Of a stretch of 64,000 bases of DNA, positions 37,891 to 49,658 are shown in pieces (positions within the stretch are counted from its first letter, which is position 1; every line of letters begins with the position of its first letter). The stretch comes from Patagioenas fasciata (lineage: Eukaryota > Chordata > Aves > Columbiformes > Columbidae). The DNA lies in the NCBI RefSeq assembly GCF_037038585.1, contig NC_092520.1, positions 195,307,604-195,371,603 of the forward strand, written 5' to 3'. The notes under the pieces are model-generated. The model was not told the DNA's origin. It did not search any database and worked only from the letters and a program-made list of their open reading frames with translations. A program made the translations under genes and the position numbers.

Positions 37891-40800
37891 TTACATTGGA
37901 GCACTCTGGTACTGGGACCAATACCTGTTGACTTGTGTCGCCAGTGGTGTCTTCCAAAGGTCTGGTGAAAGTTGTCAGGTGGCTGGCTAAATCAAATTGT
38001 GTTTGTGTTTGCCATGAACAGGTAACAATATTTTCCCAATGTTCTATAAAATGACTTTGCAGATTCATACATGGCTGTAAAGAAGTGTAAACATGTAAGT
38101 CAAAATTAAATTATAAATCTGTGAAGGGTTAGATATCAGTATCCATAAGGGTAGTATTGTAATTTAGTGGAAGACAACAGTGCAAAGTGTTATTAATACA
38201 TGGACAGTATCAACATCTATCTCAGAATTAATAATAAAAAAACTTCAAGAACAACCTTATTTTCTTCAACCCCTTCAAACAAGGTTTTTCTATCAAAATG
38301 CATGCTTAAAAGCAGCCGTTGCCAGTATAAACCAGACGAATATGTGTAAATTCCAGTAAACATCTCATTTCAAGGTGAAGTTCTCTAACTTCTTTGTAAA
38401 AGTATGATAAACGGACAGGTAAATATAACCAGCAAAAGAAAGTGAATATGCATCTCAGATATGTTAAAATCACATTTTCTTTAAGTTCTACCTGCCATAT
38501 GCTACCAATGAATGTCTTACAAAAATACAGTAACTCAAACCAGCAGATTTTAGTTATCGACTACCCACAGTATTGAATAAAATGCTACAACAATTCCTAT
38601 CAATTAGAACTCCCTGCTTATTAAAGTTTAAAAACCTACTTTTTCAAATCAGTGACAAAAAGACTCATTACCAACATTCAAATACTTAGCATTTCCTCAT
38701 GTTGTCCCATTTCTGCATTGTTTTACTGTTTCATGACCCAGATGTGGTGGAAAACTTTTTCTCATTATTGTGGCTAACAAGTTGTACCAGGTTCTTCATA
38801 AAAAAAAGCAGCTGTTTTTGCAAATGAGCCGCTAGAGTGAACATAACCCTGTGAAAGTAATACAAACATGGTTACAGTAGTGTATTGTCAATTAACTTCT
38901 TCACTCCTGCCAAATGCAGAGTCCAGCAGTAGTGTCATACAGCTGCTATGCCACAGATCCAGAGTATCATGCTTTTTTCTTTTTATATTCTTTTTCTGCA
39001 GCTTGTTTCAAACCTTACATGCCTCAGAATTTAATGAAAAATTAGAGTTGCTGTTGTATCTTCATCAGCAATGCTCTAATTAACTAGAGACCAAAAGGAA
39101 ATAGTGACAGTGAATTTCTGCTAAAGCGAAATATACTTTGCCCATCCTATGCTCTAAAGCATTTAAGCCCTTGGTATTTCCATGGAATGTGAGTACACCT
39201 CATGCAGTTCACCCCCCTGCCTTCGTATGTGTTGAAAGAGAAGGTTGGCAGAGAAAAGGTGCAACACAATATTGAAGAAAAAAAAATCTGCTGTCAGACT
39301 TCCAAAGATGGACTATCCACTAAGTGAGAGCACTTTTATCTTAGTTACAAGATCATCCCAGCATGAGTTACCTAACTGAGTCAAGTGAAGGGGAAGGAAT
39401 AGCACCATAAGTAAGGTTCATTATAAGCAATAACTACTTAAGTAGAGTGTACTGTGTGAGACATGTCTGTCACAGCCTCATACAAAGGCAGGCTGCCAGA
39501 CTCTGCAATTACTTCCCTAATGATTCTAGTTTTCTATAAATTTTGTCTCATATGAGTAGTAGGAGACAGTGTTCATCTGCTTATACTGCTATTTATTGGT
39601 GTCATGGCTTGCTGTCCGTTCAGATGCCTCAGCAGGAGGAGGCAGCCCATCTCACAGGGAATCTGCCTGCTTGTCATCTGGTATGCAGCATTACTGTACT
39701 TAATGCTGTTGCATGGCTCAAGGACCTGTCTTTTTCTTAATATCACCATGCTTTCTCCCTATGTCTATTTCTTTTTCACAAGTATCTGTCAGAAAGGTGA
39801 GGGCGTCAGTACATCTGTGCTTTAGCTTCACTTCCCTAAATATTCCAGCATAAATTGTGTTTATTTATATGTTCCATACGTACTGTGTGGCTTCCTTCAG
39901 AAGGACAACTTAATGACAAGGAGGCTGCAACTTATTTTTAAATACTAACAGCCTTCCTGAATCCAAGGTCTGACTAATGTGAGGGAGCTATTAAATAATT
40001 AGATTAAATACTAGATTTGAGTGCTCTTTCCATTGTATATGTGGGTGAGGATTTTTCACCATTAACATCTGATGGGACAGCAGAGTTTGCCTCTGAAAAG
40101 AAGCCACTGTTGCTAGAGAAATGTTTTAAATGGCTTTCAACTGCTATTTTCAGGAAACACCCAGAATAGTTCGGATAAGATGAGTCAGAAATACAGAAGC
40201 AGTTTAAGACTTCCATATTGTCAATTCAGCTGGGGCATCCAAAGATGAAAGTTGTTCCCAGGTTACTGTATTGCTGTTTCTGCAGTTGTGTGTGTCTGGG
40301 GACACGACCAGTGGCTTCCCTCTGATAAACACTTCAGCACTCTTCCCTGGAAAGCTGTGTTAATGCTATAGTGGTCTGTGCAACACATGGAATAAGAGCA
40401 ATGGATTAGAAGTGGTGCACAAAACCTGGGTGAAGTGAGGGTAATGTATACACAGAGATCTCATTATAGACTTAGCTATGATCCAACGCACATACACAGA
40501 CTAGCAGCAGAACTCCCAAGGTTCTCACTTTCCACAATTGCTACATCATTGTGGCTTTGTTTTCAAATATATTGTTAATTTAAATAGTTAAGGACATTGG
40601 TATGATGTATTAGTATAATGTATGTACATATGTAATGTATTTAAGTAGTACAAGAAAGTTCTCTGCACGTTGACTGGTCAGTGTCTGTGAAGCTGAGCTC
40701 TGCCCTGAGCACACAGGAGAGACCCACACCTGGGAAGATACCTCTGGGAACATCTGAGAGCAGGGAACATATGTCCTCCCTTCAGTGGGAAGGGGTATCC

Positions 40801-43800
40801 AGGTTCCAGGTGTTATCTCATGAGCGTTTACCATTCAACAGAACACCTTGTTAGTGTGTCAGCATGAAACAGCCCCAGCTGCACTGGCACCCTCTCAAAA
40901 ATCATATCTATCTGCATGTGACACTCTCTGAACTACCACACACAAACATTCCTGGTCTGAACTGCTTTCAGGCATTCTGCCACCAGCTTCCGCAGGCCTG
41001 ACCTGAGTGATCCTCACTCCAAATCACATGTTGGTCACTGCAATCATCTGAGTAACAAAAAAAAAAATTTCCAGAGAACAAACTGGAATGAATTCAAGCC
41101 TCATGTGACTATGTCCTGTTCATTGTACGCTTCATTGACTTCAGCACAGACACACTGTACTTGCCACAGATATTTTGTAAATACCATCAGCAACATAATT
41201 TAAATCTACTCAAATGGGGGTAGAAGAATTTTCTTACGTTGATGGTACTTTTAAGTATTTTTTTTTCTGGAAGGGAAATAGTTTAGCACATCGTTTCCTG
41301 AGAACACAGTGAGTCCCATTAAAAACAACACATGCAAGAAATGAAGGTTACGTAATGACAAAAAATCAGAACCTTATGTTTCATTAATGTAAATAGTATT
41401 TTAACATGTGCAATTAACTATAAATTACTAGATAAAAGTAAATACTCCCACTTTCTTAGTGAAAGTATATTTAGAATAATTAATAAGAAATATACCAAAT
41501 ATCTTGGTTTGTATTCCCAGTGATCACTTTTATCCAATTGTTCTGGTTTTTTTTTTCCTTACAATCCAGATAAATATAGTTCTCTCCTTCCCTTAGCTAA
41601 AGTGCAAAACGTGGAGTTAGGAGGTAAAATGATTTTTATTGTAAGACAAACAAAAAAAGAACAGCAAAATACGGTCACTCCTGGCAATGTAAACAATACC
41701 AGTAAAGTACATTGATCCAAAGTCCTTTCTGGTGCACATTACTGTTAATGGAATTATTCTAGGTTTACAATAGCATGGCCGAGGAGCAGAATTTTCTCCA
41801 TTCAGAAATTTGTTTTATCTTTGGATCAGATGCTGCCTCTTCTGAATATTTGGCCAAATTTTCCATAAACTGGCATTTTAATGTTTAATAATTTCTGCCT
41901 AGCATGAGAGACAAGTGAGTAAATATGCTAGTTCACTGTTGAGTCAGGATAGATCATCAGTCACTCAGATTAGGCACATTGATTCCACCAGCACTAGAGA
42001 GATAAGAAAGAGGATGGGACTCATCCAGTCAACATTAACCATCAGAAATTCAAGCACCTGGTCGGAATAAGTGATTGCAATACAGCCAGGTGAGAGACAG
42101 GTGTCTTGAGGGGGCAAGTTGTTATACTTCTCCCAAAATCTTAGAAAGGAGTTTCCCTTTGGATTCATTTGCATCTGTTTTTCTTAAACCTTCTCCAGTG
42201 GGAATCATCTGAGTTTGTGAAAAGATATCTTTTCTAAATGGCTGTGCTCAGATGACCCCAGTCCCACCTGCAGTGCAACTGCTAGTAGCTGAGTGCTTGA
42301 GGATATCAAGTTCTTAAAGACAAGGTGAAGGGTTCAAATTGTCTGCCCGTAGCAGTAAATAGACTGAATCACTAAAATTAACTAAAAAGGGGCAAATGGG
42401 AACAGAAAATTATTGGAACACAAATAGTGTCTTTGGATATAAATGAATTGCTTGTAAATATAGCAATTTTTACTCATGTACACAGTGAACTGATCGTCAC
42501 ATCTGTGGTCAGGAAGGCATTCTTCCCCACCCTCCAACATGTTTGAAGAGATCTAAATATTTTTGTTGCCTTCCTTGGGCACACTGAGTCAGGCATCATC
42601 TGCTCCATCAAGTGGTCAGGCCTCCGTGACCAGTATCGGGTGATTCTAGGTAAGAGTGCAGACTGCTGGGCACAGCTACTTCCACATCTCTCATTGTTTA
42701 TGATTAGAGACTAACTTAAAGATGATTAAACTAATAAAAAATAGAAAATAATTTAAAAAAAACCACTTTTATACAAATATGTTTTACGTGCTATTCTTTA
42801 AAGGGCACTTTGATTCCACAAAGAACATAGGCAAAGGTATGAGGAAGTTTATTTGGTTCATAAATTTAATTAAGCCACAGCTATGCCAATTCTTCTGACT
42901 AATTGGGAATGATGGGATGTTGGCAAGCCCTTTAAGCACTCTACTCCCAGACATGTAACCCTTCACAGACCAAAGGCCCCACCTAATAAATACGCATTTT
43001 TACATGTTACACTCTATTTAGTCACATGAAAAAGAAAACTGTAGATTTTCTTAATTTGCCACAAGAATTATCCATAACAAGAGTAAATGTGATGAGGAAA
43101 AAAAGACAGAGGGAGAGAGAAATATGTTGAGAAATTATCATTTACTGTCTCAGAAATAAATCAAAAGTACTATTGAAGGCAGAAACATTTTCAAAACTCT
43201 TCTACCTATCTTACATCTGGCTCTCTGGTTAGTGTGTTAACTGTCCCACTGACAAAACTATCAAATAAACAGCATTTTCTTCTCTGACTTTTTGTCACCA
43301 TAGGTATTCCAAAGCTCTTGAAGCAAGGAAAAAAAAAAAAATTAAGAGTTTTTCCATCATGCATTTTCAAGTTTTGAGTTGATTTGATAAGACTAATCTG
43401 TATGTCTTTATAACTGATGGACAATGTCAGTTTAATTTGTTATTTATCAGAATTTTCTGGATATAGGTGAAAACAGCTGTCCTTAGAGGAAGCTAGGAAC
43501 AAATTAGTGTTGCAAACTATAGAATCTGTTCACTGTAGGGTCTGCATTGTCAAGAATTAAGTTGTCTTTCCATGGCAAACCCAAACCTGCTGTCATTACT
43601 AGATTAGATGAAAACGTTGCTGCTAAGCATTTTCTTGTAAGACTTTTACTACCACCTACCATGTCAAGGAGTTAAGAGTTAGTTTGGAGCAGGTCCAGTT
43701 CTCAGTTAATGCAAGTCACCTTACATTCATGAAAATGAATTGAGCTAACCCTCCATACGTAATTGAACATTTGACCCTTAAAGAGCACAGCTGAAGTGCT

Positions 43801-43906
43801 GAACTAAATCACTTGTAAATGAGCTAAAACAGATGTTCACAGACAATTTTGCATGTTCAAAGAGCAGTCCACAGCCTGCTTTAAAGCGGCATATGGCCTG
43901 GCATAG
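37891..43906. other. No gene or confident repeat
   Basis: Six kilobases of AT-rich DNA. Frames are short and unremarkable. The 187-codon minus frame that enters from the CR1 (start near 38068) is a chance join of flanking DNA to the antisense-coded CR1 piece. There are small homopolymer runs at 41059, 41260 and 41548. Confidence 0.5.
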
Positions 43907-44028
43907 ATGGATGGGATGGGATGGGATGGGATGGGATGGGATGGGATAGGATAGGATAGGATAGGATAGGATAGGATAGGATAGGATAGGATAGGATAGG
44001 ATAGGATAGGATAGGATAGGATAGGATA
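43907..44028 (+). repeat. Compound pentanucleotide array, (ATGGG)7 then (ATAGG)16
   Basis: Seven perfect ATGGG units (43911-43945) switch once to sixteen perfect ATAGG units (43946-44025). A partial unit precedes and an ATAT follows. There is no other interruption. The first half has seven evenly spaced GGG runs on the + strand and could form G-quadruplex structures. The ATAGG half differs by one G-to-A change per unit, so one block probably arose from the other by a point change followed by expansion. The high purity suggests a currently length-variable locus. Confidence 0.97.
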
Positions 44029-44347
44029 TCCTGATTTACAGCATCTCCTTTTGAGAGTTGTCTTGTACTCCCTGACTGACTCCCAGGTGGTAGAACATTT
44101 ACCTCATACCTTCACACAATGTTTCTGAAAGACACTTGCCAATGCCTCCTTTAAAATTCTAGCGTTCAATATTAATAAGAAGGGATCCAAAATATTTTTG
44201 TGTTCTTAGATAGCTTTAAAACTTTCATGAGCTTTCCTTTACATTATTTCTCTCTCATAACAGATATTACATGCAAAACTTTCGTTTTGCAAGTCTTTAG
44301 CAAGGACTTCTAGATATATTATGGAGTGTAGGGTTGAAAATTCATTC

Positions 44348-44355
44348 GTCTACAG
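44348..44355. other. Left 8-bp target-site duplication of the hAT element
   Basis: GTCTACAG directly before the element. The right copy is ATCTACAG, matching at 7 of 8 bases. An 8-bp duplication is the length made by hAT transposases. Confidence 0.85.
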
Positions 44356-44550
44356 CAGGGGTGTCAAACACATTTTCACTGGGGGTCCCATCAGGCTCGT
44401 GGATGCCTTCAAAGGGCCAAATGTTATTTTAGTACTGTATACATTTATACACATTTATTACATTTATACAGTCCTAAAATGACATTTGGCCTTTTGAAGG
44501 CAACTGCGAGGCTGATGCAGCTCCCAGTGAAAATGAGTTTGACACCCCTG
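44356..44550. mobile_element. hAT/Charlie-type miniature inverted-repeat element
   Basis: A 195-bp element bounded by inverted repeats. It starts CAGGGGTGTCAAAC and ends GTTTGACACCCCTG. The inverted arms extend inward about 80 bases with modest mismatches, including 'CATTTTCACTGGG', 'TGCCTTCAAA.GGCC' and 'ATTTTAG.ACTGTATA' on both sides, so the element is nearly one long foldback with a small T/A-rich centre. The terminal sequence resembles Charlie-group hAT elements (Charlie12-like, from memory). It has no coding capacity and would have been moved by a transposase supplied in trans. The arms differ from each other by several changes, so it is not recent. Confidence 0.92.
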
Positions 44551-44558
44551 ATCTACAG
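44551..44558. other. Right 8-bp target-site duplication of the hAT element
   Basis: ATCTACAG directly after the element, matching the left copy except for the first base. It fits the nTCTAnAn preference reported for many hAT insertions. Confidence 0.85.
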
Positions 44559-47500
44559 GATTAGCTTAGAGGAGGGATCTGGGATTTGAGACCTGCTGTC
44601 AATCCAGTACTGAATTTCCTATTGATCAAATAATAATTGAAATTATTTTACTGTGTAGAAACTATATTTCTTCTCAAAATAATGAGAACTGCATCCATCC
44701 ATTGATCAGGGCAAATAAGAGAAATGAAACTAAAATAAAAACACTTGAAAGCCTCACAAGGTGTAAATATGCCACAAGTGAGACACTGTAATATTTTATT
44801 ACTACAGTCTTTGCACTGCTTCTCATATTCTCCTTTGCAACTCTCACCCTCCATTCACTGTGTCTAGGCTGTGAATTGTCTGGCATGGGAGCTGAGTCTT
44901 TGTTCTGTTCTTTGCAGGGAGATCGTATCAATAAAATGTGGGGTAAAATTTCACACTGTTCCCACTGCTGTCAATGGGCACTTTACACCAAACTCTGCAT
45001 GAGAAGAGCGCGATACGTACAGTGCACTTCTGAAAAATCCCAGCCCTCCATGTATGAGGAGTAGTAAGTCCAGTTTGTTCATTTTCCCTGTTCTGATCAC
45101 TTTAACTACTTTCCACAGGAAGGAAAGAAAGTTTCACAATCTAGTTTGCAGTTGAGTTCATGTTTCTCATTTTTAGGTAATAATGCTTTTGCAAACCAGT
45201 CCTGTTACTCAAATTCATTAAGCTGATTTTACACTATTATTCATTGTTGCACTCTTCTGAGAAGGTTGTGAAGTCTGCTTATTTCAGTAAGTCTTAGAAG
45301 TAGAAGGTCAATTTTCCAATAAAGGAGAAGAATTGATTCACTGAAAAACCATGACTAAACCTTCTAATCTGTCTGTGTCACAGCCAGCTCCACTGTAAGT
45401 CTGGGGAGAAACATTACGAAATATGATTGTTTGGATTAGACTACCTGATTCAAACACATTGAATGAGATGTCTAAAGCTAACGAGGGAAATCTCCTCACT
45501 GGATTTGAAAACCTCAAGCACTTTTAAAAAATCTATTTACATTTTATATCTGGAAAGCACAGCATAGTTTGTGGATCATTTCGTTGCATACTGTGTTCAT
45601 TACAAGTGCAGGAATTTGATGTTCACTATGAAATACTTGTTTCATGTACTACCTTGTCCTTTCATAGTGCCCTTGCAAAAACATCATGGTCAATGTGTGT
45701 TAGTCATTATTAGAAACCAACAGGTGAAAGCATAGTTAAAGAGAAGTTGAATTTTTAAAGGTGAACCTCAAGTCTTTTTCACAGATTTTGTTGGAGTGAG
45801 CAAATCAGGGACATCTTCACTTCCAGCTTATTTCCACTTCCCCCAGTTGTCATGCAATTATTTACCAAGAAGACAGCAGGAATGCTGATCCTGCCACAGA
45901 AGTCGTTCTTTGTACACCTGCTTATTCAGAAAATATCCGGCTTGCTTTTCAGGCAGACAAAATATAGAAGAATTAGTTAGGGCTAGAAATCTATGCAAAG
46001 CTATGCTCTTTGCTCCAAATTCAGATTCAAGGCAGGCAAAGCCTGTGAATAATGGAGACTGTCCAAGGGCATAACTTTGCTTACAAGGGAGCTCGCATGA
46101 ATCAGCAAAAGAACAGGCACCCACTTATTTTCGAAACTGATTTACACAAGCCCATAAATCACCCAAATGAGGAAAGCAAGAAGTGGAAATCAGGAATCCC
46201 ACATGTGCTGTGACACATGGAGCATTATTTAAAGATCATCTTACAGAACGATAGCACAGCTATCCAGAATAGGAAACCGAGTCAATTAGACGGCCACTGA
46301 ACTCACGCTTAAAAACACTGCAAATTACTCACCATCATACTGTGGTGATTATGGAGCTACTGAACTAGGTTATTAGCAAGAGTTCCTGAGTTAATCCTTC
46401 ATTTACAAACTAATGTGTCTGCCTATTGCAAGCTTAGCCTTCCAGTCTTGGGGCAGCAATTAATACTGTTTCCTCCAGAAACATTCAGTTGAGGTTAGGG
46501 CCCTAGGAGAGGCTTCCAAAAATTCCCTCTGCCTGGACACTGCTGCCACCCACAGTTTGAGACAACTGATGACAAAACCAGATATTTTTCTGCAGCTTTT
46601 AGAGTTCTTAAAAGTCTTGATCATTTTTCTGGACACAGTGATTGCTTCTTACAGCAAGATGCCTTGAGAGTCAGGCTTTTTACATGAAGAATGGGCACAC
46701 AAGAGTAACCTGCCCTAACCACACTGCTTCTCATGATGTCTGAGTTTATCTTAGCAGCTCGATGCAAATCATGTCATATTTACACAGCTAACTGATTCAC
46801 AGACTATGAAAACTCCTTATACTGCCATCATATGAATGAGGAAACCAATTTGTGAAATAAAATATGGAGTCATATTTAGTGCAGATTTTAATATATTGTA
46901 GATGGGAATTTTTCTGTACTCCCAGTGCAGTTTCAAAGGAAAGCACAGAGGTTTTGCTGCTCGAATTCTATTAAAATTCTTTTAATTTGTTCCACTAGAT
47001 CCTTGCTAAGCTTTTCAAGTCTTTCTTTATTTTCTTTAAATCTTTATAACAAACAGTGTATTCTCTGGGATATTTCAGTCACCACAAAGAAACTGGGATC
47101 TTTTAAAAAAACTATATCCATCAGAGAATGAGCACAACCTGCTACACATGAGTGGCTGTTGGGTACAACTGCAGGGACTCTCAGCTGTGGACCATCATGT
47201 ATGAGGAACAGGGGAGGAATATTTCCTGGTGAAGGCCAGAGCACAGGAGGAGGCTGCAGAAGGCAGACTGCTCAGACTCTCAAGGGAAGCTGTAATCCCA
47301 TACAGGTCAGTACCTAGATGCTGTAATTCTGCACATAAAGTTGCATGATATTTATTTTTCTTATTTCTCATTTTATGGCATAAATTTAAATGTGGAGATG
47401 TTATAGAGCAGAAGAGACCTCCAGGTACAAAAGGGCCATTTTACTGTTATTTGCCACTGCATTTTGACTACTGTTTTACATCTCTGAAGTGCTGGAGAAA

Positions 47501-48017
47501 AGGATCTGAAGATGACATGAATCAGTAAAGCATCTTAATAACCGTCACCTTTGCAATATTTTTCCTCTGTTACCTCAACCTTAATTTTAGTGTTGTTATT
47601 ATTGCTTGTAAGAAGTTTTAAATATGGATCCTTGGGGAGACATTTTTGAATTAAGAAGTGTAGAAACACACAAGACCATATAATGTTTCTTAATAATGAA
47701 AAAACGTTGAGCATTATAGTCTATTACCTTACTGTCATGGCTCTTCAGTTATCTTTCTTTCTATTGATGTAGTCTTTAATCCTAAAAAATCCTTTTGTAA
47801 TATACAGTTATTTTACCTGTTCCTCAACTGTCTAGGCTGAAAACATACATTCCAATGTTTGTTATGAATTCAATCAGATTTATGACTGAACTAGACTCTT
47901 TAATAGCTTAAATGAGCATAGATCCACCAACTGCATTACAAGGATCTGGCTTTCTAAGGTTTTTTAAGGTTTTCAAAAATAAAGTGCTCAAGGAGGAAAA
48001 AATAATAATTAAAAAAA
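44559..48017. other. No gene or confident repeat
   Basis: AT-rich DNA without recognised exons. A phrase near 44941-45000 (GGGTAAAATTTCACACTG, later TGTCAATGGGCACTTTACAC) has the flavour of an ancient sauropsid repeat but is too degenerate to name. Frames up to about 88 codons occur on both strands and look like chance. Confidence 0.5.
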
Positions 48018-48046
48018 CACAAACAAACAAACAAACAAACAAACCA
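48018..48046. repeat. (AAAC)n microsatellite
   Basis: Six or more CAAA units in a row, ending in CAAACCAACAG. It lies about 130 bases before the 3' tail of the next minus-strand CR1, a placement similar to the A/C tract at 37342. Confidence 0.9.
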
Positions 48047-48173
48047 ACAGGGCCTTAAACAAGCTACTGTATTTAAAGAAAACTAATTTAACTTTATGGG
48101 ATATTCTAACATATAACGTATGTAAGTAATAAGAGAAGTTCCATATATATTTTTGCTTTGGAGTCTGTAAAAG

Positions 48174-49240
48174 CATAGAATCATAGAACATCTTGAGTTG
48201 GAAGGGACTCACAAGGACCATCAAGTCCAACTCCTGTCCCTGCATATGACAACCCCCCAGTTCACACCATGTGTCTGAGGGTGTTGTCCAGTCTCTTCTT
48301 GAACACTGTCAGGCTCGGGGCCTTGACACCTCCCTGGGAGCCTGTTCCAGTGCTCCAGCACCCTCTGGGGGAAGAACCTGTTCCTAGTGTCCAACCTAAA
48401 CCTCCCCTGGCACATCTTTCTGCCATTCCCTCATGTTCTGTCATTGGTCACCAAAGAGAAGAGATCGGTGCCTGCCCCTTCTCCTCCCTTAATAAGGAAG
48501 CTGTAGACTGATCAGGTCTCCTCTTAGTCTCCTTTTCTCCAAGCTGAACAAACCAAGTGACTTTAGCTGCTCCTCATATGGTTTCCTCTCCAAACCCTTC
48601 ACCAACTTTGTAGCCCCTCTTGACACTCTCCGGTAGCTTTATATCTTCTTTATACTGTGACACCCAGAACTGCACACAGTACTCCAGGTGAGGCCGCACC
48701 AGTGCACAGCAGAGTGGGACAATCACCTCCCTTGCCTGGCAGGAAATGCTGTGTTTGATGCACCCAGGACACGGTTGGCCCACTTGGCTGCCAGGATACA
48801 CTGTTGGCTCATGTTCACCTTGCCATTGACCAGAAACCCCAGATCCCTCTCTGCAGAGGTGTTCTCCAGCATCTCATGTCCCAGTCTGTATGTACAGCCA
48901 GGGTTGTCATGTCCCAGGTGCAAAATCCAGAACTTGCCCTTGTTGAACTTCATGTGGTTGGTGATTACCCAGTTGTCCAACTTGTCCAGAACCCTCTCCA
49001 GAGTGTCAACAGCTCCTCCGAGTTTTGTGTCATTAGAAAACTTACTAAGTAATCCCTCAAGTCTGGTGTCTAAGTCATTTGTGAAGACATAGAAGAATGC
49101 TGGCCCTAAGATGGATCCTTACGGAACACCGGTAGTGAATGGTTGTCAGCCCAACATAGCCCCATTTACTAGAACCCTTTGAGCCCGGCCCATCAGCCAA
49201 TTGCTCATCCACTGTATTGTGTGTTTATCTAGCTGTATCT
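48174..49240 (-). mobile_element. CR1 LINE copy, about 1.07 kb, first of a head-to-head pair
   Basis: The 3' tail is at the left (CATAGAATCATAGAACAT at 48174), followed by GAGTTGGAAGGGACTCACAA. ORF2 3' sequence extends to the reverse-transcriptase region near 49240. On the minus strand a frame at 48980-48723 gives CR1 ORF2 C-terminal pieces such as [23 protein letters not shown] and [11 protein letters not shown]. Further right, IQWMSNWLMGRAQRVLVNG belongs to the palm part of the reverse transcriptase. The copy ends where a plus-strand CR1 begins, at about 49240. Confidence 0.92.
48723..49240 (-). pseudogene. CR1 ORF2 reverse-transcriptase remnant
   Basis: This is the decayed coding part of the minus-strand CR1. 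In live CR1 the product is the endonuclease/reverse transcriptase that copies the LINE RNA at its insertion site. Here the catalytic motif F-A-D-D reads F-S-N-D (positions 49041-49030), so the first aspartate is lost. Frame changes separate the palm segment (about 49240-49150) from the C-terminal segment (48980-48723). The N-terminal endonuclease and most of the polymerase are absent. Confidence 0.85.
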
Positions 49241-49658
49241 TTCCTATGAGGAAAGGCTGAGAGATCTGGGTCCGTTCAGCCTGGAGAAGAGAAGGCTGAG
49301 AGGGGATCTTATAAATTCTCATATATATCCCAAGGGTGAATGTCAAGATGATATGAGACTAGACTCCTTTCAGTAGTACCCAATGATAGGATGAGGGGCA
49401 ATGAGTACAGGCTAAAGCATAGAAGGTTCCATCTGACTATGAGGAAAAATTTCTTTACTTTGAGGCTGCCAGAGCACTGGAACAGGCTGCCCAGAGAGAT
49501 TGTGGAGTCTCCTTCTCTGGAGACATTCAAAACCTGCCTGGACACATTCCTGTACAATCTACTCTAGGTGAACTTGCTTTAGCAAGTGGGTTGGACTAGA
49601 TGATCTCAAGAGGTCTCTTCCAACCCTAACCGTTCTGTGATGCTGATATTCTGTGATT
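49241..49658 (+). mobile_element. CR1 LINE 3' end, second of a head-to-head pair
   Basis: It begins near CCTATGAGGAAAGGCTGAGA (ORF2 near its end) and continues through GTTCAGCCTGGAGAAGAGAA, CCAGAGCACTGGAACAGGCT and TTGGACTAGATGATCTCAAG. It ends in a short tail with ATATTCTGTGAT near 49658. Orientation is opposite to the copy on its left, so the truncated 5' ends abut. Several stops and small deletions break the frame. The copy has normal CR1 3' architecture. Confidence 0.9.

Noticed and set aside
48688..49092. 134-codon + strand frame
   Set aside because: It is the antisense shadow of CR1 ORF2 in the minus-strand element.
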